Shown here: positions 53,640 to 64,000 of the stretch, piece by piece
Position numbering within the stretch: the stretch's first letter is position 1
Layout: each line of letters opens with the position of its first letter
NCBI GenBank assembly: GCA_016081115.2
Contig: JABTTQ020002606.1
Location: 186,001 to 250,000, forward strand
Length of the DNA stretch: 64,000 nt
DNA from: Rehmannia glutinosa
Taxonomy: Eukaryota > Streptophyta > Magnoliopsida > Lamiales > Orobanchaceae
Reading direction: 5' to 3'
Made by a program: the position numbers and the translations under genes
Notes under the pieces: generated by a model
Databases searched by the model: none
The model's input: only the letters and a program-made list of their open reading frames with translations
What the model was told of the DNA's origin: nothing

Positions 53640-55418
53640 AACACAATATTTTTACTTGTTCTTATTTTTCTTTTACAAATGATGAATTAATGTTATCTAT
53701 GTTTTTAAAAGCAAATAATGATTGCAAAAAGTTTAAAATTGTAAAAAATAATTTAATAAGATAATTATTTAGATTTTAAATCATACGATTGAAAAATAAA
53801 AAAAATAAAATTATTATAAATTATAAAAAAATCTCTTTAAATACGAAACATTTGATTGTGGGAATCTGAATTGTATCTATTTATAGACATTTTTATCTAT
53901 TAGAAAGTAAAAGTATGAAAAATATTTTAACTGCCCCATGCTGAATTATAATTTTTACTACACCAGTGCTAAATATATAATAAATTATCTACAATAAAGT
54001 CATTTGAAATTTTAATATTTTTTGGGTTTAGGAAGCTGAATAATAATCAAAATTATTAAAGGAATTAAATAAAAACCATGCTTTATTTTAGCAACACAAT
54101 TTTGAGCGAAAATAAAATATTTCAAAAAATACAAAACTTTTTTTATATATACACATATATAAAAATATTATCAAATAGACAAATTTTATATCTAATTTCA
54201 AATGTACTACATTGAAACTTGAATATTAAAATAAGTTGATAAATAAAAAATATTATTTCTATTAACATGAAAAGTATTTTAATATATAAAAATAAATTTT
54301 TATATATAGAATACTATTATGAGTATAATTTCATATTAAATAAATCTTAATTTTCTTCTTACATAAATATATATATTGTTATCATGTTATGTATAGATAT
54401 ATGTGACATAAAATTTCGATACATATTTTTTGAGATTTTTTTCCAATTAAAATAAGTATTTTGTAATTAGATTTAATCAATTTAAATATAATTCTATGTA
54501 ATTATTAAGATATGGGCTAAGGCCAAATAACAACTATACATATATCACAAATAACCAAAATACATGAATATAGAAATTGATGTCCAATAGCTCGTATACA
54601 TGGTTTTTAAAGCCCATTACAAATTACAAAATAATGATTGAATATTTCTTATATTTTTTAATTTATTATATTTTTTGTTATTTATATATGCAATTTGGAT
54701 GTCAAACTATCGTGAAAAAATGATTATTTTAATATCTTATACGTAAAAAATAGATCAAAAATGAAAAGTTATTAAATTCTTTAAAAAAAAAGAAACAAAA
54801 TTAATATAATAATTAATGAAGTACACACACAAATTTGGAAAGCTAATTTTACATAATTTTAATTTATATAGAATATTTAAATGTGATTATTTAAAGAAAG
54901 TTGACTACCAAAATAAATAAATATCAAATATTTATCAATTCTTATATTTACACATATTTTTATTACTTACTATAGTAACTACAAAAGGGCGGAAAAATTT
55001 CAACATACTATTTCAGCTTCTTCTCTTTTTATATATAATAATCTTTTGTCGTGCGATGCACAAGTTTATATCTGTGAGACATATATTTTATATTGTGACA
55101 TGTGCATTTTCCTAATAGCTCTACGAATTATATCTCTTTGCGTTGTGATAATTTTAATATAACATCAAACAATAAGCATAAAATAATATTTAATATTTTT
55201 TATTGATAAAATCAAAAATAAAAAATTTCATACCACAAAATCATAAAAAAATACAGTCAAGTCTATGTATTTGTCTTCAATCTTTGAAAACTATTTTTCA
55301 TAAAATTGCACATGTGTACCTTCATTGCTTATTTCGTTTTAGTCATGTTAGATTCTAATAAGTGTGAAAATATGTATCATATTTTTCTTCAAAGGTAGTA
55401 GTAGTAAATTCGAATGCG
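53640..55418 (-). repeat. AT-rich Helitron-like repeat, copy 1
   Basis: 53800-54800 aligns with 57900-58950 (GGTTTAGGAAGCTGAATA, ATTATTAAAGGAATTAAA, TGATGTCCAATAGC). At 53815-53860 the minus strand has a decayed end of the Helitron helicase type (..NV..KEIFYNL). A motif GTCGTGCGATGCACAAG at 55048 resembles the GTGCATCGCACG hairpin at plant Helitron 3' ends. No intact gene. Confidence 0.45.
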
Positions 55419-55423
55419 AAAGT

Positions 55424-57525
55424 TGTAGAACCCCGGAATTTCCATTACTGGTAATATATTAAATTATGAACATGTATTTATTTTGTTTGATATTTTCTTA
55501 TAACATTAAGTTTTAAGGAACCCGAATATTTATTTTACCCTATTTGAATTATAAAAGTTTAAATATTTTAGAACCTTGACTGAAAGCTTATCAAATAACT
55601 GTGATTTAATCTGATATAACTAATTTCTTAGCAAGTTCAAACGTAAATATTACGTAATACACAAGCACTTGAATTTCATATTATAACATATGTGGAACAT
55701 ATGTGGGCCAATCAAGAATAGACTTGTTGCATGGGTGTAACGTGTCCAGATTGCTGCTGAGTAGTGGTATATTGGAGGCTAGGCTAGTTTGATGAAATTA
55801 TATCTTTATCCAAACAATTTTAGGGGATAATCATCTCACTTAGGAACGGCCAGACCAAGAGAGAAAAATGATAGAACAAATTAGCAGGAAGTAGTAAAGG
55901 TGAAGGGAATAAAAGGTGAGTGGTCCAACTTAAAATCTATTCCTTAATTTTTGATAAATCTTTTAACTTTCTTGTTCTTTATGGGTACTGCATTGAAATT
56001 CAAGGGGTCTAATTCAAGGGATCTACAAGAATTGTATTTTGTCAGATTTGGTACTTAATAACTTGTACCTAATTTCATGAATAGTGATTAAATAGGACTT
56101 TTGTTTGTTGCATTTATCTGTGTACATCAATGACTAACGGAAAATGGTAACTTTTTTCCATGTATAAAATAAATTTATTTTTAATAAAATGGTGAATTAA
56201 GTTATATACACCTGAAATGGCATTAATCAAACCTAAACAAAACTATAATCGTAAAAATTGGAAAAACAAATTAAGAAGAAAGAAAAAAACTACATAATCT
56301 GATTTTATAATATCATAAATGTTTGGGAATAGACCATGATTAGATTAGTATAACTAAGTTGTGTAGTTGCTTTTAATTAGTTCAAAGCTATTTACACCTC
56401 ATTGCATAAGGATTAATCAGTATAAAAAGTTGAGTATTAAAAATGTTTTCATTTTAGTTTAAATTAGTTAAATTTAGTTAATTTAACTCTAAGACTTGTT
56501 ATTTTATAAACTTCCAAACTCTCACTACGATTGTACCATATATATATTCATAAAAAAATGGTTTATTCATTGTTCATGCTCTCTAAACCTCATTAACCTT
56601 AAAATAACTTAAGAGTATTGCCTGATGTGCTAAGGAATTTCGTTGATTAGTGTATAATGCTTGTGAAGATGAAGTTTTTGCTTTAACTTAATTGCATGAT
56701 ACTGAGGATATTAACTGATTGTATAATTTTCTTGGTAAGTGTCGGGCCCTAGTGTGGTGTGGATAGAAATTTGAGTTCGGCTGTCAAAAGGCAGGTCAGC
56801 GGTCTTAAAAGGTTCTTCGCTATCCACTACCAAATCCCACCGCCTAAGGACAGAGTGTTACAAGGGTAGAAGTGGGTCGTAGGATCGGTATATTCGGAAT
56901 ATGACTTCTCCGGCCGCGAGCCCAGGTGTGGAGAGTCGAGCCGTGAGTGTGGTGCAATAAGGGGGTAAGACTTTACGCCAACGCAATAAAGGAGTGATAA
57001 GGGAGAGCGGGGGTCACTTACCGTTAATAAACGGCCCCTTCGTTAATGTGACATTTGAATTAATTGTGTTCTGATTGATTGAGTGCATCTTTCTATTGAA
57101 TTGAAAATGATTTCACTTATAAAGATTAATGATTCTTCCTTAACATTAAATATTTCTAAAAGGCCACACCGCACACCCGCACCCACTGAGAGGTTTTTCC
57201 CTCACGTATATATTTTCCAAAAAAATATTTGGGCGATAATCCGCATGACAATGAACAAGTTGAAGGATTTCTCGATTTGACTAGCTAGTCTAGGACATAA
57301 GCGTTTTGCTAGAGGTCTTGTGACATCCCTTTGTATATATGGCGTATTTTGACTGTAACAATGATTGTAATAATAGTTTTATTTATAGGAGTTTGTAGAC
57401 TTGGTCGACTTTTCTTATGATTATATTAAGATATAATTTGCCTTGTAATAATTATATGAATACTCCGCTCTTTCGGACTGAAAATAGATTTTGGTTATTA
57501 TAGCTTCATGAGTTCTTGGCGTGAC
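55424..57525 (+). repeat. Probable solo LTR (gypsy-type)
   Basis: Starts TGTAGAACCCCGGAATTTCC and ends GGCGTGAC(A), flanked by AAAGT at 55419-55423 and 57526-57530. The start resembles LTRs of plant chromoviruses. A GC-richer block at 56740-57030 has no coding frame. No internal retroviral domains lie on either side. Confidence 0.5.
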
Positions 57526-57530
57526 AAAGT

Positions 57531-59070
57531 ATTCTCCAAAATTGTCTCGTATGGCGTAGAAGAACTAAGTATATTAGTTAAGGAAATAGAGACAAGAAAT
57601 ATAATTTTAGTAATATTAATGATTTTATTATTTTGATTATTTTGGGGATATTTTTATTTTTTATGGATTTTGTCAAGTATTTTATTATTCACGTTGTTGA
57701 GTCGTTTTTCAAACTTTTGAAAATTTATTTCAGGGTTTTTTATTGTCGTATTTGAAATTTTCAATTATGTTCTTCAGATTCTCATATTTGGTATTTTCAA
57801 ATCGTGTGATGCACGAAATGTATTTTAATATTTTTCAGTGACTCCAAAAAGTTTTTGGAATTTCAATAAATATATAAATAAAAATAATTAATTTAATTAT
57901 ATAAATCACACAATTAAATAATATCAAAATAAACTATTATAAACTATGAATAAGACTTTTTAATACAATATATCTGGTTGATATTAAAGATTTTGTGAAT
58001 GTGAATTGTATCTATATATTGAACATCTTTACTATAAGAAACTAAAAGTTTGAAAAAAATAATTGCAAATATTTAATATTTAATGTATTATTTTTCAACG
58101 CAATTAATGATAAAGTCATTTCAAATTATAATATTTTTTTAGAGTTTAGAAAGTTGAATAGTTGTTAGAATTATTAAAGGAATTAAACAAAAATCATGTT
58201 TATATTTAGTAACACAATGTTATGGGAAAATGAAATAGTTCAAAAAATAAAAATTATTTTATTTTTTTATGTACACATATATCAAAAAAATATCAAAGGG
58301 ACAAATTTGTATCTAATAGTCCAAATATACAATTTTACAAGTCGAATATCAAAATACACTGATAAATATAAAAAATAATTTCTATTAACATGAAATGTAC
58401 GTTAAAAATATTTAACAAATAATTTTTCATATATAAAAAACTATTATAATTATAAATTTATATTAAAGTAAAAATTAATTTCTTCTTACATGAATATATC
58501 AAATGCAATGTATGAATATATTTAATATATATAATATTTGGATACATAGTTTGAGATATTTCTTCTATTAAAATAAGTTTTTCTTAAATTGAGTTTAATC
58601 AACTTAAATACAATTTTATATAATTATGAAGAAAGTGGATAAATCCAATAGTGGCCACAATGTATTACTCAAAAAATATCAAAGGGACTGGGTTAGTCTC
58701 TGCAATGACAAGAGCGAATAGTTTTTAAAAAAATTTGGATAAGTCCAATTAACACATTGATGTCCAATAGCCCGAATACATAATTTTTGAAGCACTTTAC
58801 AAAATAATGAGAAAGTATATCTTATGTATTCATTTATTATATTTCATTTTTATTGTATATATGAAATATCGATGTCAAACCTAAGATCGTAAAAGATGAT
58901 TAATTATATATATTATACGTCAAAAATGGATTTAAAATGAAAAGGTTATTAAATTTTTAAAAAGAAAAAGGAAATATATATCTATGTGTATAATAATTAA
59001 TGCAATACACACAAATTAATAATTATCGAAAGTCAAACCAGTACTTAGTAAAAGATTAAAAAAGAAAATC
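57531..59070 (-). repeat. AT-rich Helitron-like repeat, copy 2
   Basis: Second copy of the 53.8-54.8 kb repeat. CGTGTGATGCACGAAATG at 57802 is a degenerate hairpin of the Helitron 3' type, and the minus strand near 57930-57990 ends like a helicase C-terminus. No intact gene. Confidence 0.45.
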
Positions 59071-59082
59071 TATGTTTGTAGG

Positions 59083-59185
59083 TAGCTCGATATCTAATTA
59101 TGTAACTGAATATCGAGTAATCATAACTGGATATCCAGTTATATAACTCAATATCCAATTACAGGATATCCAATTACATTTAACT
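59083..59185. repeat. Cluster of GATATC-centred palindromes
   Basis: CGATATCTAATTAT, CATAACTGGATATCCAGTTAT and GGATATCCAATTAC lie within 100 bp; the middle one is an almost perfect 18-base palindrome. Confidence 0.55.
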
Positions 59186-59690
59186 TGATATATTTCGCTC
59201 TTACTCAGTTATTTGGTTTTTCTCCCAAAAAACTTTGAATTCACATAACTTTTTCGTTTCAAATCCATTTTGCATGTATAATATATCAAATTTAATCATC
59301 TTTTCGATATCTACAACTCAACTACAATATTGCATATACAAAAACGAAAAATACTGATTCAAATTTAAAAAATATTTGAAATAGAGAGTAAGAGGATATA
59401 AAGAGAGATAAGTGAAAAAGAGAGAAATAGACCAAATATCAAACAAATATGCTAGAAGGGTATGAATGTCTTTTGTTATGCCAAAATGACTAAAAAATAT
59501 TTATTCTCAAAAAATGGCTAGATTTTATTTTTTTCATTATTGAATTGGTCATATTGACTCAATACTACGAGAAAATAAACTAAAATAGAATATGAAATTC
59601 ATGCCTTCACTGCAATTTAATACATAAATTTTACTGGGTGAGAAGGACCACAATAGAAATAGGATTTGGTCACTTTCATTTGTATAATTT

Positions 59691-60066
59691 AGGGATGGTA
59701 TTATGGCAATAGGGCGGGTCGGGACAGTCGGTCTACAAAATATTATTTACAAAATATTATTTTGCGGCGGCGAATCGAACCCGTTCTACCCCGTTTTTAC
59801 AAAATATTATTTACAAAATTTATTATTATCAATCTATTAAATATTAGATATAATGTAAGAATACATAAAAAATATATTATAATATATATTATATATGCAA
59901 AATATATATTAAAATATATTTTATAAATAAAAATACTAAGCGGCGGGTACCCCAGGCGAAAATAATACCCAAACTCACCTTTTCGCCCCCAAGTCACGAG
60001 GCGGGCGGCCCCAAAGGAGGAGCCGAGCGAGATACCCACGGGCCAGGTCGAAGATTGGCATCTCTC
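59691..60066. mobile_element. MITE-like unit with GGATGGCAAT..GGGCGGG ends
   Basis: Left AGGGATGGTATTATGGCAAT then AGGGCGGGTCGGG, right ACCCACGGGCCAGG then ATTGGCATCTCT in inverted orientation. GC-rich ends around an AT-rich core; a common plant repeat type. Confidence 0.5.
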
Positions 60067-60162
60067 TCATCCACAAATTCGGATCTAAAATCGAATATTT
60101 TACAAAACAAAGTAAGATGTATACTTCTCTTTAAAATGCACGAATCCATAATATATTTTAGG

Positions 60163-60440
60163 GATGGTTACAAAAAAACCCATAAGGTTTGGGTTAATTA
60201 CCCAAAAAAAAGTCTTTGAAGAGTAGAACAAAATCCTTATAGTTTGATTATGTCTTAAATTTAGGAAGGTTTATGTAATATTTTGATAAACGTAATGAGA
60301 GTTCTTAAAATATTTTTGCATATGAAAGGAATAAATGTAAGACCAATCAAACCTAAAAGATATTTTTTGTAATTTTCGAAAATTTCTGAATTTGTTTTGA
60401 CATTTCTAGGCGAGGAAGTGTGCACCAATTTGGGGATTTG
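60163..60440. repeat. ATTACAAAAA-family repeat
   Basis: GGGATGGTTACAAAAAAACCC, AAGGTTTGGGTTAATTAC, ..TTTTTTGTAATTTTCG. Confidence 0.55.
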
Positions 60441-60544
60441 GCAATATGCCCAATCGGACTAGCTAGGAACTTCTAGCCTAGAAGTTGGAACTAAATTTAA
60501 AAAAATGAAAGCAAGTTTTATTCATGATATATATTTAAAAAAAA

Positions 60545-60800
60545 ATTATAAAAAGTCCCCTCAGATTTGGATTGATTACAGAAAAACCAAGAGGTTTTAA
60601 AAATTAAAAAAAAAAACCCTTGAGGTTTGATTGTGTTTTAAATTTAACGGGTTAACTTTAATATTTTGATAAGCGTAAAGGGAGCCTTTGAATTGTTTTT
60701 TGCATTTGTAAGAGGGAATTGTAAAACATATCAAACCTAAATGGTGTTTTTTGTAATTTTCCAAAATTTCTGATTTTCTTTTTTTTTTTTTTTGTGTAAT
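60545..60800. repeat. ATTACAAAAA-family repeat
   Basis: Second adjacent copy (GATTACAGAAAAACC, CCCTTGAGGTTTGATTGTG, TTTTTTGTAATTTTCC), with a T run at 60779-60794. Confidence 0.55.
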
Positions 60801-60938
60801 TAGCCATCGCCTCATTCTACAATAATAATAATTGTACTAAAAGCTGCAATCTTATCTATCAAATAGGATATTATCTTATTATCTTATTTAGATTTCATGT
60901 ATTTGAATCTATATTGTCCATTTAATGTCTACATCCTC

Positions 60939-60947
60939 TATAAATAG
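60939..60947 (+). promoter_or_regulatory. TATA box upstream of the Myb/SANT-like gene
   Basis: TATAAATAG, 56 bases before ATG 60995. Confidence 0.55.
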
Positions 60948-60994
60948 ATATATTATACACACACTATCAGTCTTAAATTATTTTATTACCTCAA

Positions 60995-62066
60995 ATGGCC
61001 TCATCCCGAATTCATTTATATTTTGTGAACATAGACACCTTTGTCATGTATATATTGACATCACATAAGATTCGGAAATAGGTGCATACCAACCAAAAAA
61101 AAGAATACTTCTGGAATCGCGTTATGGAGGCCTACAACTCCACAAAACTAAATCAAATGATGTCTGACCGAACCCAAAGATCAGTTGAATGTCGCATGCA
61201 ACAAATACTCCTTGCTAGCTATTCCAAAATTAAAATGGTGTGTAGAACAAGTTCAATATCGAATCTAAGTGGATTTTCTATAAAACGATATTGTAACCAT
61301 CCTTTATTATATTTTTTAAATTTTTTTACCTTTTATTTAATTTAACATGTTTTCACATCTCAAAAAAAAAAATTTAACATGTTTTATTCATTATGCGGTT
61401 CGATCATGCAAAACAACTAATGATGATAAACTCAAAATATAAAAAGAATTCAAGTTTGAATATGTGTGGTCCATTATGAAAGATTTTTCCAAGTTTGAAA
61501 GTACTTCATGAAATTTCCGATCACAATAGATTTCATCCCAATCAGATACGATGCTCGAGTCCACAATCTCGCATGATCATGAGTTATCTTTATTTTCTCT
61601 GAATTTAAGTGAGGAAAATATTAGTAGTTCTTCATCATCGCATCATCTAGATGGGATGAAAAAATTAAAGAGAAAATAAAGCGAAGATATATTTGTTATT
61701 CTAAACACGATTAGAGAAAAAACACAAACTCCGAGATTTATGGAGAGTTCAAGTCACAAAAATTGTGTTGTTGAGGTGCAAAAATGAAAAATTAAAGCAC
61801 AAAGAAAAATGTTGAAGCAGAAAAACAATTGGCAGAAACAACAACCCAAAGGGGAAACAAAAAATAAAATTTTAATGATAGATTTGGATACCATTTCAGA
61901 TACCAATCTACGTGAGTACTTTCAAAAAGAAAAGATAAGAATTATACTGAAAAGAGAAGAACAACTACATCAACCAAGGGCCAATCATAATTTCGAAATA
62001 TTTGGGGGTTATTTTAAAGATCTTGGAGGATTGGGAAATGCACTTGGCTTTACTGAAAAAAAGTAA
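60995..62066 (+). pseudogene. Myb/SANT-like plus NAM-associated-domain protein, PIF/Harbinger-associated type (broken)
   Basis: From ATG 60995 (MASSRIHLYFVN), after a stop at 61079, KKEYFWNRVMEAYNSTK and RTQRSVECRMQQI, then SKIK-x-CVEQVQ across a frame change: the DNA-binding Myb/SANT-like domain. An AT-rich insertion (61270-61380) follows. Then AKQLMMINSKYKK, FKFEYVWSIMKDFSKFE, a Ser-rich linker, LDGMKKLKRK, and KGETKNKILMIDLDTISDTN then LREYFQKEKIRIILKREEQ, the NAM-associated C-terminal domain. This pairing is typical of plant proteins often labelled 'glutathione S-transferase T3-like', related to Harbinger ORF1. Stops and frame changes make it a pseudogene. Confidence 0.65.
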
Positions 62067-63251
62067 TGTATTGTAGGTTCGAGTTATATTATTGTGCATT
62101 TCGTATTTTGTCTCTTTATGTTTATTTTATGAATTTTAGGTTATTGTAATCTTATTGTAATTTGATAATTTTTTAGGTTATTTTTTTACTCGTATATGAA
62201 GTGATTTTATTTTATAACAAATATTTTGTTTATTTTATTAGTATATTAATTATATATATATATATATATAATATCAAACGAAATACTAGCATAACACTTC
62301 GTAAATACATGTAAAAAAAATGGATTAATTACAACTTTAAATTAATAAAAAAAAAAAAAAAAAAAGATGAAGAGGGGGTGAACAGTCACGCCACAATCTG
62401 TCACGCCCCCGAATGCACAAAGCTATATATATACCTATTCATACTTTATGGAGAATAAGAAGATAAGATTTTATCTTGCTAGTAGGTTATTTAGCCGACA
62501 ATTGGGATAGTTGTACTACGTGTCTACTTGAAACTCTTCCTTGCTTCATAAACTTATGCTAGTGTCGCTAAAAGGACACCTATTCCTATAAAGAAGCCAA
62601 GTGGTGTAGAAAATAGTAGGAGCTGGCAAAGAATAAGAAAGCTAGAATAAAAGTTGAGATAGCTCCTTAAACCAAAAACTTTTACAAAGGATAATTACAG
62701 AAGAAGATGATGTGAAGGAAAGGAAAAGGGATTCAGGACAAGAAGAATTAAATCAAAAAATAGAACTCCTAAATAAAATGTGAGTGGCTTCTTGCATTTT
62801 TTAATTATCTTTTGTGCGCATAGAGTTTCTTTTTGCAAAAACAATATATACTTTGATGTCATATCTTGATCTCCGGATAAAAGTGTGTTGGTAATTGAAA
62901 GACAAATTTACATACACTGGTGTATCGGGTTGCTACGGAATTATGAAAATAGCGTATAGTTTCTGTAGCATAAAAGCTTTGATCTATCTAAACTATGCTT
63001 AGTTGACGTAGAGTAACTTGAATATAAATAGTATTCTAGTTTGTTCAATTAGTGCTTTGATTAACTTAATATCGCAGTTTCGGTATTATTAAATTAAGAG
63101 TAACCAATTTGCATACTCCATTCACACGTATTCAAGTAGGTTTTATATATGCTCGAATTGATACACTCTCAAATTTGGCCTTTTTAACAGAATATTGCAT
63201 TTTTTAACCGAGGTTGCATAATTGAACTGAAAAAAATAGCTTAAAAATATA
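62067..63251. other. Intergenic; TA microsatellite and poly-A
   Basis: (TA)n at about 62249-62270 and an A run at 62348-62365. Nothing coding is supported in 62370-63250. Confidence 0.45.
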
Positions 63252-63380
63252 ATCAAAAACGGCCTTGCGATCGCCGCTTTTTCATTCAGGGTCGGACACT
63301 TGCGAGCCGACTTCATTATGTCTTTTTTTTTTTCTTTTATTTGTTAATGAAAGTCGGCTTGCTTTAAGCCGTTTTTTGAT
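63252..63380. mobile_element. Small MITE with ATCAAAAACGGC ends
   Basis: Left ATCAAAAACGGCCTTGCG and right GCTTTAAGCCGTTTTTTGAT are inverted over about 12-20 bp. 129 bp, GC-rich ends, T-rich core. Confidence 0.55.
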
Positions 63381-63533
63381 AGTAATTAATTTAAAAAAAC
63401 CAATGTAAGGAGCCAAATGATTAACTAATGATGATTCCTATGATTTATATAACAAGTTATATGACATTATAATATTTAACTTATTCAATTGATAATGAAC
63501 ATCTAATAGCATACATATAATTAGGGCGGGGTA

Positions 63534-63996
63534 GTCGACACGACACGAAAATATGATCTCGAACCTAATACGATATAAGCGGATGAGGACCGACCCATTT
63601 GTTATCGGGTCATAATCATGCAGACTCCAATTAACCCGAATAATAAATGATTCAATTTTGGGTTGACATAAAATGACCCACTAGACTGTTTAATCCATTT
63701 GAAGAAGAAAAACCGAGTATTATTTTAATATTCTATATAAAAATAACATAAAATTCTCATTCTATCATAATAAATAGATAATTTATTCAAGGTTTGAAAT
63801 ATACAGGTCAATTCGAGTCATGTCATGTTCGGGTTACCCATGTATTAAACATATCATGTTGAGTGGACCAATTTGACCCAAATAAATAGATAGTTTATTC
63901 AAAGTTGGAAATATACGGGTCAATTCGAGTCATGTTGGCGGGTCCTCACCCGCTTTATATCGTGTTAGGTTCGGATCATATTTTCGTGTCGCGCGT
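63534..63996. mobile_element. Foldback element with about 55-bp terminal inverted repeats
   Basis: Left arm from GACACGACACGAAAATATGA to GCGGATGAGGACC (63539-63591), right arm from GGTCCTCACCCGCTTTATAT to ATATTTTCGTGTCGCGC (63941-63994). Inside, a 55-bp direct repeat (AAATAGATARTTTATTCAA to TTCGAGTCATGT) at 63769-63823 and 63880-63934. No coding frame. Confidence 0.75.
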
Positions 63997-64000
63997 AAAA

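Noticed and set aside
56740..57030. GC-rich patch as a possible structured RNA or gene
   Set aside because: No coding frame or known RNA signature; it lies within the probable solo LTR.

Overview
This is a repeat-dense nuclear segment of a flowering plant, probably a eudicot. The evidence is AT-rich intergenic DNA, plant-type Ty1/copia elements (three with recognisable tRNA-iMet-like primer sites), SINEs, RTE-type LINE 3' ends, a CACTA element, Helitron remnants and MITEs, and a spliced plant 2-oxoglutarate/Fe(II) dioxygenase with GT-AG introns. I see no rRNA, no CRISPR and nothing bacterial. No species is named.

Layout. (1) 1-11178: the 3' half of a degenerate copia element (Copia-1). Its 3' LTR is split by a complete LTR element at 3158-11091 (TSD GATTT). 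That element has a copia-type gag but no pol; in the pol position it carries an unrelated ORF resembling the 'putative plant transposon protein' (Transposase_32-like) family. (2) 11564-17853: a MITE whose right terminal repeat is interrupted by Copia-2, a Sirevirus-like element (TSD ATCCC) that has lost its reverse transcriptase. (3) 17854-20640: MITEs and two SINE-like units. (4) 20.6-31.5 kb: dioxygenase gene A (three exons). Intron 1 holds a truncated RTE LINE with a 17-bp TSD; intron 2 holds a GC-rich MITE and a full minus-strand copia element (Copia-5, TSD CATAT). (5) 31.5-35.4 kb: a LINE tail, a foldback MITE, a Helitron helicase remnant split by a SINE with a 19-bp TSD, and a degenerate AAAAGTATTA-type array. 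(6) 35.5-46.6 kb: Copia-3, with a MITE inside its RT and its 3' LTR split by complete Copia-4 (TSD CCATT). (7) 46.9-52.9 kb: dioxygenase gene B, a tandem duplicate of A. Its intron 1 contains a 3.4-kb CACTA element carrying a recognisable exon of a GLB3-type 2-on-2 (truncated) hemoglobin on the minus strand. (8) 53-64 kb: Helitron-like AT-rich repeats flanking a 2.1-kb probable solo LTR, more MITE-like repeats, a degenerate Myb/SANT plus NAM-associated-domain gene of the PIF/Harbinger-associated type, and a long-TIR foldback element at the right edge.

How it fits together. The only cellular genes are the two dioxygenase copies, which arose by tandem duplication (promoter, exons, introns and 3' flank all match), plus a scrap of a third copy at 46.9 kb. 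The rest is layered transposition, much of it datable in relative order from nested TSDs.

Caution. Many differences between duplicated stretches (LTR pairs, exon 2 of A versus B) fall exactly at CAG/CTG trinucleotides, as if these were misread. Some apparent frameshifts, especially in gene A exon 2, may be consensus errors at methylated CHG sites and not real mutations.
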